64,000 bases of DNA from Anoxybacteroides tepidamans (GCF_014201465.1 NZ_JACHEP010000014.1:1-64000); one strand, 5' to 3'. Positions 1-10,618 are shown, counted from the stretch's first letter. Notes: a model not told the origin generated them from the sequence alone. Numbers and translations: made by a program.

Positions 1-114
1 GATGTTGTGAAAAAACAGCTCCATGTCGCCTAAGGGGTGCCCTGTTTGTCTCTTTTTAAATGGTAATTATTGTTATCGAAATTGCTCAACTACAGTATTT
101 TTTAAGCATATGTT

Positions 115-144
115 TTGCTTTTTTTGTTTGAGAAGAGCGATAAT
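115..144 (+). promoter_or_regulatory. possible SigA promoter of the aldo/keto reductase gene
   Basis: TTGCTT at 115-120 and GATAAT at 139-144 are separated by 18 bp. The match is modest. The rest of bases 1-114 shows no gene I can support. Confidence 0.3.
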
Positions 145-176
145 AAAAATGTACAAATTTGGAAGGGGGAAAAGCG

Positions 177-1007
177 ATGAAAAGTTTGAAGGACGGGGCA
201 GTCTTACATAACGGTGTGAAAATGCCGTGGCTTGGATTAGGTGTATATAAAGTACAAGAAGGTAAAGAAGTCATTCAAGCGGTGAAAACAGCGATTGAAA
301 TCGGATACCGTCATATCGACACGGCCGCGTTTTACCAAAATGAAGAAGGGGTCGGCCGAGCGATTAAAGAATCCGGCGTGCCGCGGGAAGAATTGTTTAT
401 TACGACAAAAGTATGGAACTCTGATCAAGGATATGATACAACATTAAAAGCGTTTGAAACAAGTTTACAAAAACTTGGGCTTGATTATGTCGATTTATAT
501 TTAGTGCATTGGCCGGTAAAAGGGAAGTATAAAGAAACGTATAAAGCGCTTGAAAAGCTGTATAAAGACGGCCGAGTCCGTGCGATCGGCGTGAGCAATT
601 TCCAAATTCACCACTTAGAAGATATTATGGCGGATTGTGAAATTAAGCCGATGGTAAACCAAGTCGAATACCATCCGCGCCTGACGCAAAAAGCGCTTCA
701 TGCGTTTTGCAAACAGCATGGCATTCAACTAGAAGCGTGGTCGCCGCTCATGCGCGGAGGCGAACTGCTCAACGAACCGGTGTTAGTGGAAATCGGCAAA
801 AAATACGGCAAAACGCCGGCACAAGTGATCCTTCGTTGGGATTTGCAAAATGAAGTTGTGACGATTCCAAAATCCGTCACTCCTTATCGAATTAAAGAAA
901 ATGCGGATATTTTCGATTTTGAGCTGACGGCAGAGGAAATGAAAGCGATCGATTCGTTAAATCAAGACAAACGAATCGGTCCAGATCCGGATAATTTTGA
1001 TTTCTAA
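177..1007 (+). CDS. yvgN: aldo/keto reductase, YvgN-like glyoxal/methylglyoxal reductase
   Basis: NADPH-dependent aldo/keto reductase of 276 aa, the length of B. subtilis YvgN, which reduces methylglyoxal and other reactive aldehydes in the cytoplasm. Visible family signatures are [18 protein letters not shown] (catalytic Asp and Tyr), TKVWN (catalytic Lys), LVHWP (active-site His), GVSNF, and near the C-terminus IPKSV, part of the cofactor pocket. ATG 177 is preferred because GGAAGGGGG at 161-169 sits 7 nt before it; an upstream in-frame ATG at 159 has no Shine-Dalgarno site. It is monocistronic and ends in a strong terminator. The family is certain; the exact substrate is inferred from similarity to YvgN. 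Confidence 0.93.
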   Translation: MKSLKDGAVLHNGVKMPWLGLGVYKVQEGKEVIQAVKTAIEIGYRHIDTAAFYQNEEGVGRAIKESGVPREELFITTKVWNSDQGYDTTLKAFETSLQKLGLDYVDLYLVHWPVKGKYKETYKALEKLYKDGRVRAIGVSNFQIHHLEDIMADCEIKPMVNQVEYHPRLTQKALHAFCKQHGIQLEAWSPLMRGGELLNEPVLVEIGKKYGKTPAQVILRWDLQNEVVTIPKSVTPYRIKENADIFDFELTAEEMKAIDSLNQDKRIGPDPDNFDF

Positions 1008-1015
1008 ATAAGCAA

Positions 1016-1050
1016 AAAGAGGCTTCGAATCAGTGGGAGCCTCTTTTTTT
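1016..1050 (+). terminator. rho-independent terminator of the aldo/keto reductase gene
   Basis: AAAGAGGCT at 1016-1024 pairs with AGCCTCTTT at 1038-1046 and is followed by a T run. Confidence 0.85.
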
Positions 1051-1131
1051 TGCAATAAAAAGGAATTTGTATATGTATTCGTTTTTTACATACTAAAGAT
1101 TAAAGAGGGCTTTGTTTGACGGGAAAAGGAG

Positions 1132-1160
1132 TTGTACAGTAAAATAACTATTAGTATAAA
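1132..1160 (+). promoter_or_regulatory. SigA promoter of yugP
   Basis: TTGTAC (1132-1137), 17-bp spacer, TATAAA (1155-1160). The start codon of yugP follows 46 bp downstream. Confidence 0.5.
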
Positions 1161-1205
1161 CATATTCTAAAGTATGTTATACGAAAATTAACGGAGGGTT
1201 TATGA

Positions 1206-1892
1206 ATGTTTTTTCATCCAATGGATTTTTTAATTATCATTGCGTTTGGGATTTCTTTATGGGCGCAGTTTAAAGTATCAGGCAATTTTCAAAAATGGTC
1301 AGAGGTACCAGCTTCTTCTGGTTTAGCAGGTGCAGAAGTCGCAAGAATGATTTTAGATCGCAACGGCCTTTATCATGTGCCAGTCGAAGTCGTACCAGGA
1401 CGATTGACGGACCACTACGATCCGATTTCTCGTACGGTTCGCTTATCTGAGCCGGTGTATTACGGCCGTTCGATTGCGGCGATTTCGGTTGCGGCTCATG
1501 AAGTCGGTCATGCTGTGCAGCATAAGCAGTCATATGGAGCGTTAGTGTTTCGTCATCGCATGTTTCCGGTTGTTAATTTCACATCTGGAGTGGCACCGTT
1601 TTTGTTATTAGCAGGATTTTTATTCCAACAGTTGTCGCTTCTTGGACTTGGTATTATTTTCTTTTCATTTGCGGTTGCTTTTCAGTTGATTACTCTTCCG
1701 GTCGAGTTTAATGCGAGTTCAAGAGCGAAAAAGTTTATGTTGGCAGAAGGAATTATTCATCATGGCGAAGAACGCGGGGTCAATAAAGTGCTTGGGGCTG
1801 CTGCGTTAACGTACGTCGCTGCCGCCTTGATTTCCGTGTTGGAATTGCTAAAATATATTCTCATTTTTACTCAAAGCAGTGATGAAGATTAA
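1206..1892 (+). CDS. yugP: membrane zinc metallopeptidase, YugP family
   Basis: Integral membrane neutral zinc metallopeptidase (228 aa; B. subtilis YugP is about 225 aa). The zinc-binding HExxH-type motif is seen as AAHEVGHAVQH near residue 100. An N-terminal membrane segment (residues 5-22) precedes it, and several hydrophobic helices follow (about 120-165 and 195-220). Start ATG 1206 lies 8 nt after CGGAGG. The next gene, a CNNM/CorC-type transporter, starts 61 nt downstream, the same neighbour pair as yugP and yugS in B. subtilis. The physiological substrate is not known. Confidence 0.88.
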   Translation: MFFHPMDFLIIIAFGISLWAQFKVSGNFQKWSEVPASSGLAGAEVARMILDRNGLYHVPVEVVPGRLTDHYDPISRTVRLSEPVYYGRSIAAISVAAHEVGHAVQHKQSYGALVFRHRMFPVVNFTSGVAPFLLLAGFLFQQLSLLGLGIIFFSFAVAFQLITLPVEFNASSRAKKFMLAEGIIHHGEERGVNKVLGAAALTYVAAALISVLELLKYILIFTQSSDED

Positions 1893-1910
1893 AATACAAT
1901 CCGTCTCGTA

Positions 1911-1956
1911 GGAGGTGTGATCCGCGCGCGCATAACACGTGTGCGGAAACCAATTG
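1911..1956 (+). promoter_or_regulatory. hairpin between the Shine-Dalgarno site and UUG start of yugS
   Basis: GGAGG at 1911-1915 is separated from the probable UUG start at 1954 by a 9-bp hairpin (1922-1930 pairing with 1938-1946, two G-U pairs, 7-nt loop). Folded, only 6 + 7 nt remain between Shine-Dalgarno and start, so the hairpin could bring them within working distance. It also buries an in-frame GTG at 1939. Confidence 0.55.
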
Positions 1957-3297
1957 GACATATTTAGTTTATTGATGGTAGCGTTATTAATTGCAATCAC
2001 GGGCTTTTTCGTGGCGTCTGAATTTGCCATTGTCAAAGTGCGCGTCTCAAGAATTGATCAATTGATTAGCGAAGGAAATAAGCGGGCGATCGCAGCGAAA
2101 AAAGTCATTTCCAACCTCGATGAATATTTGTCAGCCAATCAGCTAGGGATTACGATTACATCTTTAGGATTAGGTTGGCTAGGGGAACCGACAGTCGAAA
2201 GAATATTGCTGCCTTTATTTGAGCGGTTTCATGTATCGCCGTCTCTTGCTAACGTGTTGTCATTTACGATCGCTTTTGCGAGCATCACGTTTTTACACGT
2301 TGTTGTCGGGGAATTGGCACCGAAGACGCTTGCCATTCAAAAAGCCGAAGCCATTACATTATTGACGGCGCAACCGTTGATTTTATTTTATAAAGTCATG
2401 TACCCGTTTATTTGGACGCTCAATACATCTGCGCGCATCGTCACAAGTATGTTCGGACTAAAGCCGGCTTCTGAACATGAACTCGCCCATTCGGAGGAAG
2501 AGTTGCGCTTAATTTTATCGGAAAGTTATAAAAGCGGGGAAATTAACCAGTCCGAATATAAATATGTGAACAACATTTTCCGCTTTGATGATCGGATAGC
2601 AAAAGAAATTATGGTGCCGCGCAAAGAAATTGTAGCGCTCGATATTCATCATTCTGTAAAGGAATATCTTGAGATCATTAAAGAGGAGAAGTACACGCGC
2701 TATCCGGTCATTGACGGGGATAAAGACCATGTTCTTGGCTTGGTTAACGTGAAAGAAGTGTTTACCGATCTTGTGGCGAATCCGTCGGAAGAAAAAACGT
2801 TAAAAGATTATATTCGACCGATTATTCAAGTGATCGAGTCGATAGCGATCCACGATTTGCTTGTAAAAATGCAAAAAGAGCGGATTCATATGGCGATTTT
2901 AGTGGACGAATATGGCGGTACGTCAGGGCTTGTCACGGTTGAGGATATTTTAGAAGAAATTGTTGGCGAAATTCAGGACGAGTTTGATGTAGACGAAACG
3001 CCGATGATCCAAAAAATCGACGATACGCATACGATCATCGATGGCAAGGTTCTCATTAGCGAAGTGAATGACTTGTTTGGATTATCGATCGATGATACCG
3101 ACGTCGATACGATTGGAGGATGGATTTTAACGGAGCATTATGATATTAAAGTAGGAGATTGTGTCGACATCGATGGCTATTCATTGAAAGTGCTTGAAAT
3201 GGATGGACACCATGTAAAAACGATCGAAGTAACAAAAAAAGAACATGAAGCAGAAAATGAAATGTTTGCAGAAGATGAAGAGGCACAAGTTCTTTGA
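1954..3297 (+). CDS. yugS: CNNM/CorC-type membrane transporter with CBS pair (YugS-like)
   Basis: Protein of 447 aa with the HlyC/CorC architecture: an N-terminal four-helix DUF21/CNNM membrane domain (about 1-190), two CBS domains (about 200-330, with TRYPVIDGDKDHVLGLVN and VDEYGGTSGLVT) and a C-terminal CorC_HlyC domain (about 345-430). Relatives such as B. subtilis MpfA/YhdP and YugS are linked to divalent-cation, mainly Mg2+, efflux. I assign YugS from its position beside yugP; the family is firm, the paralogue less so. Start UUG 1954 gives MDIFSLL, matching family N-termini, but needs the intervening hairpin to place its Shine-Dalgarno site. A second paralogue lies at 47814-49079. Confidence 0.85.
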   Translation: MDIFSLLMVALLIAITGFFVASEFAIVKVRVSRIDQLISEGNKRAIAAKKVISNLDEYLSANQLGITITSLGLGWLGEPTVERILLPLFERFHVSPSLANVLSFTIAFASITFLHVVVGELAPKTLAIQKAEAITLLTAQPLILFYKVMYPFIWTLNTSARIVTSMFGLKPASEHELAHSEEELRLILSESYKSGEINQSEYKYVNNIFRFDDRIAKEIMVPRKEIVALDIHHSVKEYLEIIKEEKYTRYPVIDGDKDHVLGLVNVKEVFTDLVANPSEEKTLKDYIRPIIQVIESIAIHDLLVKMQKERIHMAILVDEYGGTSGLVTVEDILEEIVGEIQDEFDVDETPMIQKIDDTHTIIDGKVLISEVNDLFGLSIDDTDVDTIGGWILTEHYDIKVGDCVDIDGYSLKVLEMDGHHVKTIEVTKKEHEAENEMFAEDEEAQVL

Positions 3298-3344
3298 ACG
3301 AAGCGCTCGGACACTCGTAATTTTGGGAGTTGACTATTGAGATC

Positions 3345-3380
3345 AAACAAGGCAGCCTCTCATCGCTGCCTTGTTTTTTT
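3345..3380 (+). terminator. terminator after yugS
   Basis: AAACAAGGCAGC (3345-3356) pairs with GCTGCCTTGTTT (3365-3376), followed by T's. It abuts the 3' end of the convergent pseudouridine synthase gene. Confidence 0.85.
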
Positions 3381-4285
3381 TACTGATACAAAGTGAACGG
3401 GAAAATCCCATCCATGCATGGAGCAATGCATGTAATTATTTCGTTTGTAAACGGATGCGGAAAGGACAATTTTATCGCATGGAGCGCTTGACGATGGAAT
3501 TCTCCGCTTCCGCCGTATAGTACATCTCCGACGAGAGAGTGGCCGATGTAGCTCATATGCACGCGAATTTGATGCGTGCGTCCTGTATCTAATGTTAACT
3601 CGACGAGCGACGTTTGTGAGTTTGCGAACGTTTCAAGCACGCGATAGTAGGTAATGGCATCGTCTCCTGTTTTGGACACCCTTCTTCTCGTTGGATGGTG
3701 ACGGTCACGGCCGATCGGAGCATGGATCGTTCCGCTCTTTTTCTTCATGATGCCGTGAACAAGTGCGATATATGTTCGTTTAATTTGCCTTTTTTCAAGC
3801 AAACGGTCGAGCATCGCAGCGGATAAAGCATGTTTGGCGAATAAAATCGCGCCAGATGTATCTCGATCGAGGCGGTGAACGTGGCGTACTTTCGTGAAAA
3901 TCCCGTCTGACTGTAGATAGAACGCCACCGCATTGGCTAACGTACCTGTTTCGTTCGGAGCAGTCGGGTGCACGTCCACCGCTGCTTTTTTATTAATGAC
4001 GAGTAGATGTTCATCTTCCCATATAATATCAAGTTCCTGATATTCCGGCTCGATGTCGGACGCTTCAGGTTTGTACAGCCATAATTGCAAGCGATCCTTT
4101 TTTTGTAGGACGGTCTGCCATGAAACGGTTTCTCCGTTTACTTTGACGCCTTTTTCCATGCGCAGCTGGTGTATCCACTTTTTCGGCGCACCCCACGTTT
4201 CTTTCAAAAAAGACTCAAGCGTTTGCCCGCACCACGCAGAAACGCCCGCAAATTCAACCCATTCTCCTTTTCGGACCGTAAACAT
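3380..4285 (-). CDS. yhcT: RluA/RluD-family RNA pseudouridine synthase (YhcT-like)
   Basis: Pseudouridine synthase of 301 aa that isomerises uridine in structured RNA. The hallmark HRLDRDTSG, with catalytic Asp, is at about residues 137-145. An N-terminal S4-like region (about 15-80, RMEKGVKVNG) precedes the catalytic domain, and RTHQIRVHM is the conserved C-terminal motif. Length matches B. subtilis YhcT, and the divergent neighbour is YhcU-like, as in the yhcT-yhcU-yhcV cluster. ATG at 4285 follows AAAGGAGAG at good spacing. The target nucleotide cannot be read from sequence. Confidence 0.88.
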   Translation of the reverse strand: MFTVRKGEWVEFAGVSAWCGQTLESFLKETWGAPKKWIHQLRMEKGVKVNGETVSWQTVLQKKDRLQLWLYKPEASDIEPEYQELDIIWEDEHLLVINKKAAVDVHPTAPNETGTLANAVAFYLQSDGIFTKVRHVHRLDRDTSGAILFAKHALSAAMLDRLLEKRQIKRTYIALVHGIMKKKSGTIHAPIGRDRHHPTRRRVSKTGDDAITYYRVLETFANSQTSLVELTLDTGRTHQIRVHMSYIGHSLVGDVLYGGSGEFHRQALHAIKLSFPHPFTNEIITCIAPCMDGIFPFTLYQ

Positions 4286-4398
4286 CGTTTCTCTCCTTTG
4301 TGATAGTGGAAATACTTTCTACCGCTAATGATTTGTTCTCTATGATAAACTCATAATATCATATGTGTGGCAATAGGACAAAAAGGTGGTATGTAGCA

Positions 4399-4791
4399 TT
4401 GAGAGTGATGAATGCAGCGACGAGAGAACAGGAAGAATATGTAGAAGGTTTAATTCAACAGTTTTATAGCCATGTGTTTCCCCGTTATTTTGATGACGAA
4501 CAAATTCGTGAGTTTGAACAGTTAAACGTTCTTTCCGTATCGTTAGACCGTTATAATGGCACGATGAGAGAAGCGTTTCAAATGATTTCTTCGTTACAAT
4601 CGTTATTAACGATCATCGAGTGTATAGAAGCAAATGGGCTGAACGAAGAATACCGCCATCTGTTTGAGCGGAATGTCCGCCTCTTAGAACAGTATGGCAT
4701 TGCTTTTCCGTTTACGATTGATCAATTCCGCGAGAAACGTCCGTTTATTTTCAGCATATACTCACCGCCGGCGACTGATTGGATCATGTAA
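4399..4791 (+). CDS. yhcU: conserved hypothetical protein, YhcU family
   Basis: Soluble, mostly helical protein of 130 aa, about the size of B. subtilis YhcU (131 aa), with conserved stretches FPRYFDDEQIREFEQLN and AFQMISSLQSLL. Function unknown. UUG 4399 is preferred because AAAGGTGG at 4382-4389 lies 9 nt upstream and it gives MRVMNAATREQ; the ATG at 4363 has no ribosome-binding site. It is transcribed divergently from the pseudouridine synthase gene, preserving the yhcT/yhcU neighbourhood, and ends in a bidirectional terminator. Confidence 0.75.
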   Translation: MRVMNAATREQEEYVEGLIQQFYSHVFPRYFDDEQIREFEQLNVLSVSLDRYNGTMREAFQMISSLQSLLTIIECIEANGLNEEYRHLFERNVRLLEQYGIAFPFTIDQFREKRPFIFSIYSPPATDWIM

Positions 4792-4819
4792 AAAGGGCTC
4801 TGAATGTGAGCCCTTTTTG
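4790..4819. terminator. bidirectional terminator between yhcU and the thioredoxin-like gene
   Basis: AAAAAGGGCTC pairs with GAGCCCTTTTT around a 7-nt loop; A and T runs on both sides serve both convergent genes. Confidence 0.85.
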
Positions 4820-4847
4820 CATACTTAAATCGTTACTGGCAGTCGCC

Positions 4848-5318
4848 TCATCTTTTCTTAATGGACTCAAACCAGTCACGGAAGACATTTTCTTCGTGAT
4901 AGCCGTCAATCCGTTTGATTTCTTTTCCTTTCTCAAAATGGACGATTGTCGGCGTTCCGTCGATATGGTAAGTATCCCACCCGTCTTCGAACTCCAACAA
5001 ATTGAACAGCTTTAAATCAATGCCCATTTTTTTCGCCATCGGAACGACAATTGGCGTTGTTTTATGGCAGTGGGGACAAGTTGGACTATAAAAATAGACG
5101 GTGACGGTTTCATCGTTCGCTAGTTTTTTCGCAAGCTCATTCGGCAAAATGATATTTTGATAGTTAGGGTCATCTAGTTGGGCGATGGTCGCCGGATTCA
5201 GTTCTACCTTTTTATACGGATTGTTTTGCACTTTTTCTTTTTGCTGGTAAGATGTGATCCAAGAAATGGCGATAAATAAAGCGGCAATGACCGTTCCAAA
5301 AATGAAAATTTTTTTCAA
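4848..5318 (-). CDS. membrane-anchored thioredoxin-like protein with CPHC motif
   Basis: Protein of 156 aa with an N-terminal signal anchor (residues 2-22, KKIFIFGTVIAALFIAISW) and an extracytoplasmic thioredoxin fold carrying a CPHC active site (SPTCPHCHK) and the cis-Pro loop GTPTIVHF. It likely acts as a thiol-disulfide oxidoreductase outside the membrane. UUG 5318 overlaps the stop of an upstream bdbC-like pseudogene by TTGA, so the two formed a translationally coupled operon; such BdbC-like quinone-linked oxidases re-oxidise this kind of partner. Its natural partner is therefore broken here. An upstream ATG at 5339 is possible but poorly spaced. Confidence 0.82.
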   Translation of the reverse strand: MKKIFIFGTVIAALFIAISWITSYQQKEKVQNNPYKKVELNPATIAQLDDPNYQNIILPNELAKKLANDETVTVYFYSPTCPHCHKTTPIVVPMAKKMGIDLKLFNLLEFEDGWDTYHIDGTPTIVHFEKGKEIKRIDGYHEENVFRDWFESIKKR

Positions 5319-5732
5319 CGTACTCTCCCTTCTTTCCATGTCCGAATGATGAGAAACGCTGTTAGCACTAAAAATGGAATGGTGATAAAACTGGGCTAAT
5401 TGATGTATTGCCTTGTGCATGGAATGCGGCCGCAAGCAATCGCGTGTCCTTGAAAGAAAGGAACCTTTTGCAGCAAATAATGATAAAAAGAAATCGTTCC
5501 GCCGATGATCGATAACGTCAAGCTATAGCGAGCGATTCCATACTCTTTTCGAATGGCGGCCAATCCTAAAAGAATGACTTGCGGATATATGAAAATGCGC
5601 TGAAACCAGCAAAGATCGCATCAGGTGAATTTTCATTACTTCTGAAAAAATAAAGGCTGCCTAACGTAGCGATCAAAGAACGATCCATGCGCTAAGCAAG
5701 CAAATTTTCGAGCTTTTTTCTTTTCGATTCAT
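5315..5732 (-). pseudogene. decayed bdbC/dsbB-like disulfide oxidoreductase
   Basis: On the minus strand, pieces of a BdbC/DsbB-like membrane protein can be read in successive frames: MNRKEKSSKICLLSAWIVL, then IATLGSLYF, then CDLCWFQRIFIYPQ (the CxxC quinone-side motif), then GGTISFYHYLLQKVP and IPCTRQYIN, then FITIPFLVLTAFLIIRTW. Joining them needs about three one-base shifts (two at T homopolymers) and there is a TAG where BdbC proteins usually have Trp after YIN. It ends in TGA overlapping the UUG of the thioredoxin-like gene. Several lesions in 400 bp, against none in its neighbours, argue for real decay over sequencing error. Confidence 0.75.
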
Positions 5733-5810
5733 ACGGCCTCTCCCTATCATTTTTATCATTCCCATTATAGTTGAGGTGAAGAAAATTGTAAAATTTGTAG
5801 GCACGGATGA

Positions 5811-7553
<1,743 letters not shown>

Positions 7554-7561
7554 CCATCCGA

Positions 7562-7601
7562 TTGGGCGATTTCAAACAGAAGTCGCCCGTTTTATTTTTT
7601 T
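7562..7601 (+). terminator. terminator after the glucosidase gene
   Basis: GGGCGA (7564-7569) pairs with TCGCCC (7583-7588), followed by GTTTTATTTTTTT. Confidence 0.75.
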
Positions 7602-7604
7602 ACA

Positions 7605-7633
7605 TTGAAAAAGAACTATGCAAGCATTATTTT
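7605..7633 (+). promoter_or_regulatory. possible SigA promoter of yhcV
   Basis: TTGAAA (7605-7610), 17-bp spacer, TATTTT (7628-7633). Confidence 0.35.
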
Positions 7634-7689
7634 CTACCTATATGTGCGCAAAAAGTGGTGAAACTAATCGGTGAAAGGAGAGGATGAGA

Positions 7690-8124
7690 TTGAACAACAA
7701 CACTGTTGAAAGCATTATGACGACAAATGTGGCAACGGTTTCTCCGAACCAAACTGTTCAAGAAGCTGCGCAATTAATGAGCCAAAAAAATATTGGCGCT
7801 CTTCCGGTCGTCGAAAACGGTCAAGTGAAAGGGATGATTACGGACCGTGACATTACGCTTCGGACGACGGCACAAGGGAAACATGCTTCCATTCCAGTAT
7901 CGCAGGTCATGTCGACAAACGTCGTGACAGGAGCGCCAAATATGAGCGTCCAAGAAGCCGCGAGCGTCATGGCGCAACATCAAATTCGCCGCTTGCCGAT
8001 CGTCGAAAATAACCAGCTGCGCGGGATTGTCGCTTTAGGTGATATCGCGACGAATCATGCGTATGACGAAGCGGCAGAACAGGCGTTAACGAACATTTCC
8101 GAACCGTCTCAGCCGCAAGCGTAA
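7690..8124 (+). CDS. yhcV: tandem CBS-domain protein, YhcV-like
   Basis: Stand-alone CBS-pair protein of 144 aa, close to B. subtilis YhcV (140 aa). Two CBS modules are visible: residues 1-62 (SIMTTNVATVSPNQTVQEAAQLM, then GALPVVENG and GMITDRDI) and 72-130 (VMSTNVVTGAPNMSVQEAASVM, then IRRLPIVENNQLRGIVALGD). Such proteins sense adenine nucleotides or NAD(H); the partner here is unknown. UUG 7690 lies 9 nt after AAAGGAG, whereas ATG 7684 would be only 3 nt away, so the UUG is chosen. It keeps the yhcV-to-pgcA order seen in B. subtilis. Confidence 0.85.
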   Translation: MNNNTVESIMTTNVATVSPNQTVQEAAQLMSQKNIGALPVVENGQVKGMITDRDITLRTTAQGKHASIPVSQVMSTNVVTGAPNMSVQEAASVMAQHQIRRLPIVENNQLRGIVALGDIATNHAYDEAAEQALTNISEPSQPQA

Positions 8125-8129
8125 TACCG

Positions 8130-8168
8130 AAAGGGTGTCCCGTTTTTTGTGATGGGGCATCCTTTTTT
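8130..8168 (+). terminator. terminator after yhcV
   Basis: AAAGGGTGTCCC (8130-8141) pairs with GGGGCATCCTTT (8154-8165) including two G-U pairs, then T's. Confidence 0.8.
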
Positions 8169-8266
8169 GTCAGGGGAACAATATTTGCTTTTTTTTAGAA
8201 AAGGAATATCGTATGATGATGACGAATACAAAAAATAAGGTAATGATGAATGGGGAGGGATCCGTG

Positions 8267-10018
8267 TTGAGTTGGAGAAACAAGTACAGACAATGGATGA
8301 CCTATAAGCATTTAGATGAAGAGTTGAAAGCGACACTTCAACAACGAAGCGATGATGAAAAATGGCTCGAGGATTGTTTTTATAAAAATTTAGAATTTGG
8401 CACGGGCGGCATGCGCGGAGAAATCGGACCGGGGACGAACCGCATGAACGTATATACGGTGCGTAAGGCCTCCGAAGGATTAGCGCGATACATAGAGTCA
8501 TTTGGCATCGATGCGAAAAAGCGCGGGGTTGTGATCGCTTACGATTCGCGGCATAAGTCGCCGGAGTTTGCGATGGAAGCGGCAAAAACGCTTGCCACGC
8601 ACGGAATTCAAACATATGTGTTTGACGAGTTGCGTCCGACTCCGGAGCTTTCATTCGCGGTTCGCTATTTACAAGCGTTTTCAGGGATCGTGATTACCGC
8701 AAGCCACAATCCTCCAGAGTACAATGGCTATAAAGTATATGGCCGAGATGGTGGACAACTTCCTCCAGATGTCGCTGACCAAGTCATTCGTTATGTTAAT
8801 GAAGTGGAAAATGAACTTGCGATCGATGTCGAAGAGGAAACGGTATTGAAGGAAAAAGGACTTATTCGAATGATCGGGGAAGAAGTCGACCGAGCGTATA
8901 TTGAAAAGTTAAAAACGATTTCGCTCAATCCGCAGCTTTCGCAAGAAGTGGATGTGAAAGTCGTGTTTACACCGCTTCACGGAACAGCCAATCAACCTGT
9001 ACGCCGTGCTCTTGAAGCACTTGGATATAAACACGTTGTTGTTGTGAAAGAGCAGGAACTTCCTGATCCGAATTTCTCAACGGTAAAGTCGCCGAATCCA
9101 GAAGAACATGCGGCATTTGAACGGGCGATTCAAGTAGGAAAAGAGATCGATGCGGATTTGTTGATTGCGACAGATCCAGATGCTGACCGGTTAGGCATTG
9201 CGGTAAAAAATGAAGACGGTGAGTATACCGTATTAACAGGAAACCAGACGGGCGGCTTACTGCTTCATTATATTCTTTCACAAAAACAAGAAAAAGGAAC
9301 GTTGCCGAAAAATGGTGTTATGTTAAAAACAATTGTCACTTCTGAGTTCGGACGTGACATCGCTGCTTCGTTCGGCTTAGAAACGGTCGATACGTTAACG
9401 GGATTTAAATTTATCGGCGAAAAAATTAAAGAATACGAACAGACAGGGGAATACGTGTTTCAATTTGGCTATGAAGAGAGCTATGGCTATTTAATTGGCG
9501 ATTTTGCCCGCGATAAAGATGCGGTTCAGGCGGCAGTCATGGCTGTAGAAGTATGCGCCTTTTACAAAAAACAAGGCATGTCATTGTACGAAGGATTGAT
9601 GCAATTATTCGAGCAATACGGCTATTATCGCGAAGGGTTGCAATCATTAACGCTAAAAGGGAAAGAAGGAGCGGAACAAATTCAAGCGCTTCTTGCTTCA
9701 TTCCGCAAGCAACCACCGACGGAGATGGCAGGGAAAAAAATTGTAGTTGTGGAAGATTACAAAACCGGCGAACGAGTGGATACGGCAACAGGGGAGAAAG
9801 CGGCCATTGCCCTTCCAAAATCAAACGTGTTAAAATATTTGCTTGAAGACGGTTCATGGTTTTGCTTGCGTCCTTCAGGAACCGAGCCGAAAGCAAAAGT
9901 GTATTTCGGCGTCAAAGGCCGTTCTTTGATAGACAGCGAACAACAGCTCGAGCAGCTATCTCATGACGTTATGAAACGAGTTTACGATTGTTTAAATGCA
10001 ACCGCTGAACGAGCGTAA
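8267..10018 (+). CDS. pgcA: alpha-phosphoglucomutase PgcA
   Basis: Phosphoglucomutase of 583 aa (B. subtilis PgcA is 581 aa), interconverting glucose-1-P and glucose-6-P to feed UDP-glucose for teichoic acid and glycolipid synthesis. Domain signatures: FGTGGMRG near the N-terminus; the phosphoserine loop [11 protein letters not shown]; the metal loop DPDADRLGI; the sugar-binding GYEESYGY; and the phosphate-binding RPSGTEPK near the C-terminus. UUG 8267 is chosen because GGGGAGGG (8252-8259) ends 7 nt upstream; a GTG at 8264 is closer. It is a single-gene unit with its own terminator, though it follows yhcV closely. Confidence 0.95.
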   Translation: MSWRNKYRQWMTYKHLDEELKATLQQRSDDEKWLEDCFYKNLEFGTGGMRGEIGPGTNRMNVYTVRKASEGLARYIESFGIDAKKRGVVIAYDSRHKSPEFAMEAAKTLATHGIQTYVFDELRPTPELSFAVRYLQAFSGIVITASHNPPEYNGYKVYGRDGGQLPPDVADQVIRYVNEVENELAIDVEEETVLKEKGLIRMIGEEVDRAYIEKLKTISLNPQLSQEVDVKVVFTPLHGTANQPVRRALEALGYKHVVVVKEQELPDPNFSTVKSPNPEEHAAFERAIQVGKEIDADLLIATDPDADRLGIAVKNEDGEYTVLTGNQTGGLLLHYILSQKQEKGTLPKNGVMLKTIVTSEFGRDIAASFGLETVDTLTGFKFIGEKIKEYEQTGEYVFQFGYEESYGYLIGDFARDKDAVQAAVMAVEVCAFYKKQGMSLYEGLMQLFEQYGYYREGLQSLTLKGKEGAEQIQALLASFRKQPPTEMAGKKIVVVEDYKTGERVDTATGEKAAIALPKSNVLKYLLEDGSWFCLRPSGTEPKAKVYFGVKGRSLIDSEQQLEQLSHDVMKRVYDCLNATAERA

Positions 10019-10108
10019 TGATGTGCACAAGAACTATCAAAGTGAAAGGCAATGCCAGCTACGGTGTTGTCTTTTTTTTACGTGAAAAACTATGGAAAAC
10101 GAATTATG

Positions 10109-10136
10109 AAAGGAAGGGAGAGGTCCCTTCCTTTTT
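10109..10136 (+). terminator. terminator after pgcA
   Basis: AAAGGAAGGGA pairs perfectly with TCCCTTCCTTT around a 4-nt loop, then T's. Confidence 0.85.
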
Positions 10137-10183
10137 GATTTATAATCAGCTGGAGAACACTCATGACTTTAGTCGTGAGAGGT

Positions 10184-10435
10184 TCAAGAGTAATAAACAT
10201 ACGGTTCTGCCGTGTTTTGAACGCTTGCTTCTAGGGCGTGGTCAATATAGCGCAAAAGAGCGGTTAAGCGTTTTTGAATGACGGAATAGTCATGCTCGAA
10301 ATGATAGGCGTGGAGAAAGTGCTCGATTTTTTTGGAAAGCAAGTCGTCGTTTGTGCGCACCATTAAAATCAGCAAATGATCCCATTCAGAGCGGTGTGTA
10401 TAATACAATGCTTTGTCATAATCGCTTGTGTTCAA
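10184..10435 (-). CDS. yhdB: small conserved protein, YhdB-like
   Basis: Small, charged, helical protein of 83 aa beginning MNTSDYDKALYYTHRSEWD, with the stretch LLSKKIEHFLHAYHFEHDY. Length and content fit the YhdB-like family of B. subtilis (about 80 aa), whose function is unknown. UUG 10435 is chosen: AAGGAGG ends 8 nt upstream, while an in-frame ATG 18 nt further upstream overlaps the Shine-Dalgarno site. It has no operon partner; the region between it and pgcA holds only the pgcA terminator. Confidence 0.7.
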   Translation of the reverse strand: MNTSDYDKALYYTHRSEWDHLLILMVRTNDDLLSKKIEHFLHAYHFEHDYSVIQKRLTALLRYIDHALEASVQNTAEPYVYYS

Positions 10436-10568
10436 TGTACATGCCTCCTTCATTGAGGGGCTACCGTTAGTTTATGATATGGAGCTTGTTTTTTGCGCTG
10501 TAAATGTTACGTGATTAGGTAAAAAATAAATTATAAATGAAAATGGAGTAAATAGGCGAGTTAAAATG

Positions 10569-10597
10569 TTGCAATTTTGTGACAAAAATATTATATT
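10569..10597 (+). promoter_or_regulatory. SigA promoter for the 79-aa membrane protein
   Basis: TTGCAA (10569-10574), 17-bp spacer, TATATT (10592-10597). A T/A-rich start region and Shine-Dalgarno AAAGGGG follow. Confidence 0.55.
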
Positions 10598-10618
10598 TAA
10601 AGAAAGGGGATGATAAAC

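Noticed and set aside
8109-8654. 181-aa minus-strand open frame across the yhcV terminator and pgcA start
   Set aside because: Runs through a strong terminator and antisense to pgcA; no Shine-Dalgarno.
10018-10281. 87-aa plus-strand frame after pgcA
   Set aside because: It reads through the pgcA terminator and overlaps yhdB antisense; no ribosome-binding site of its own.
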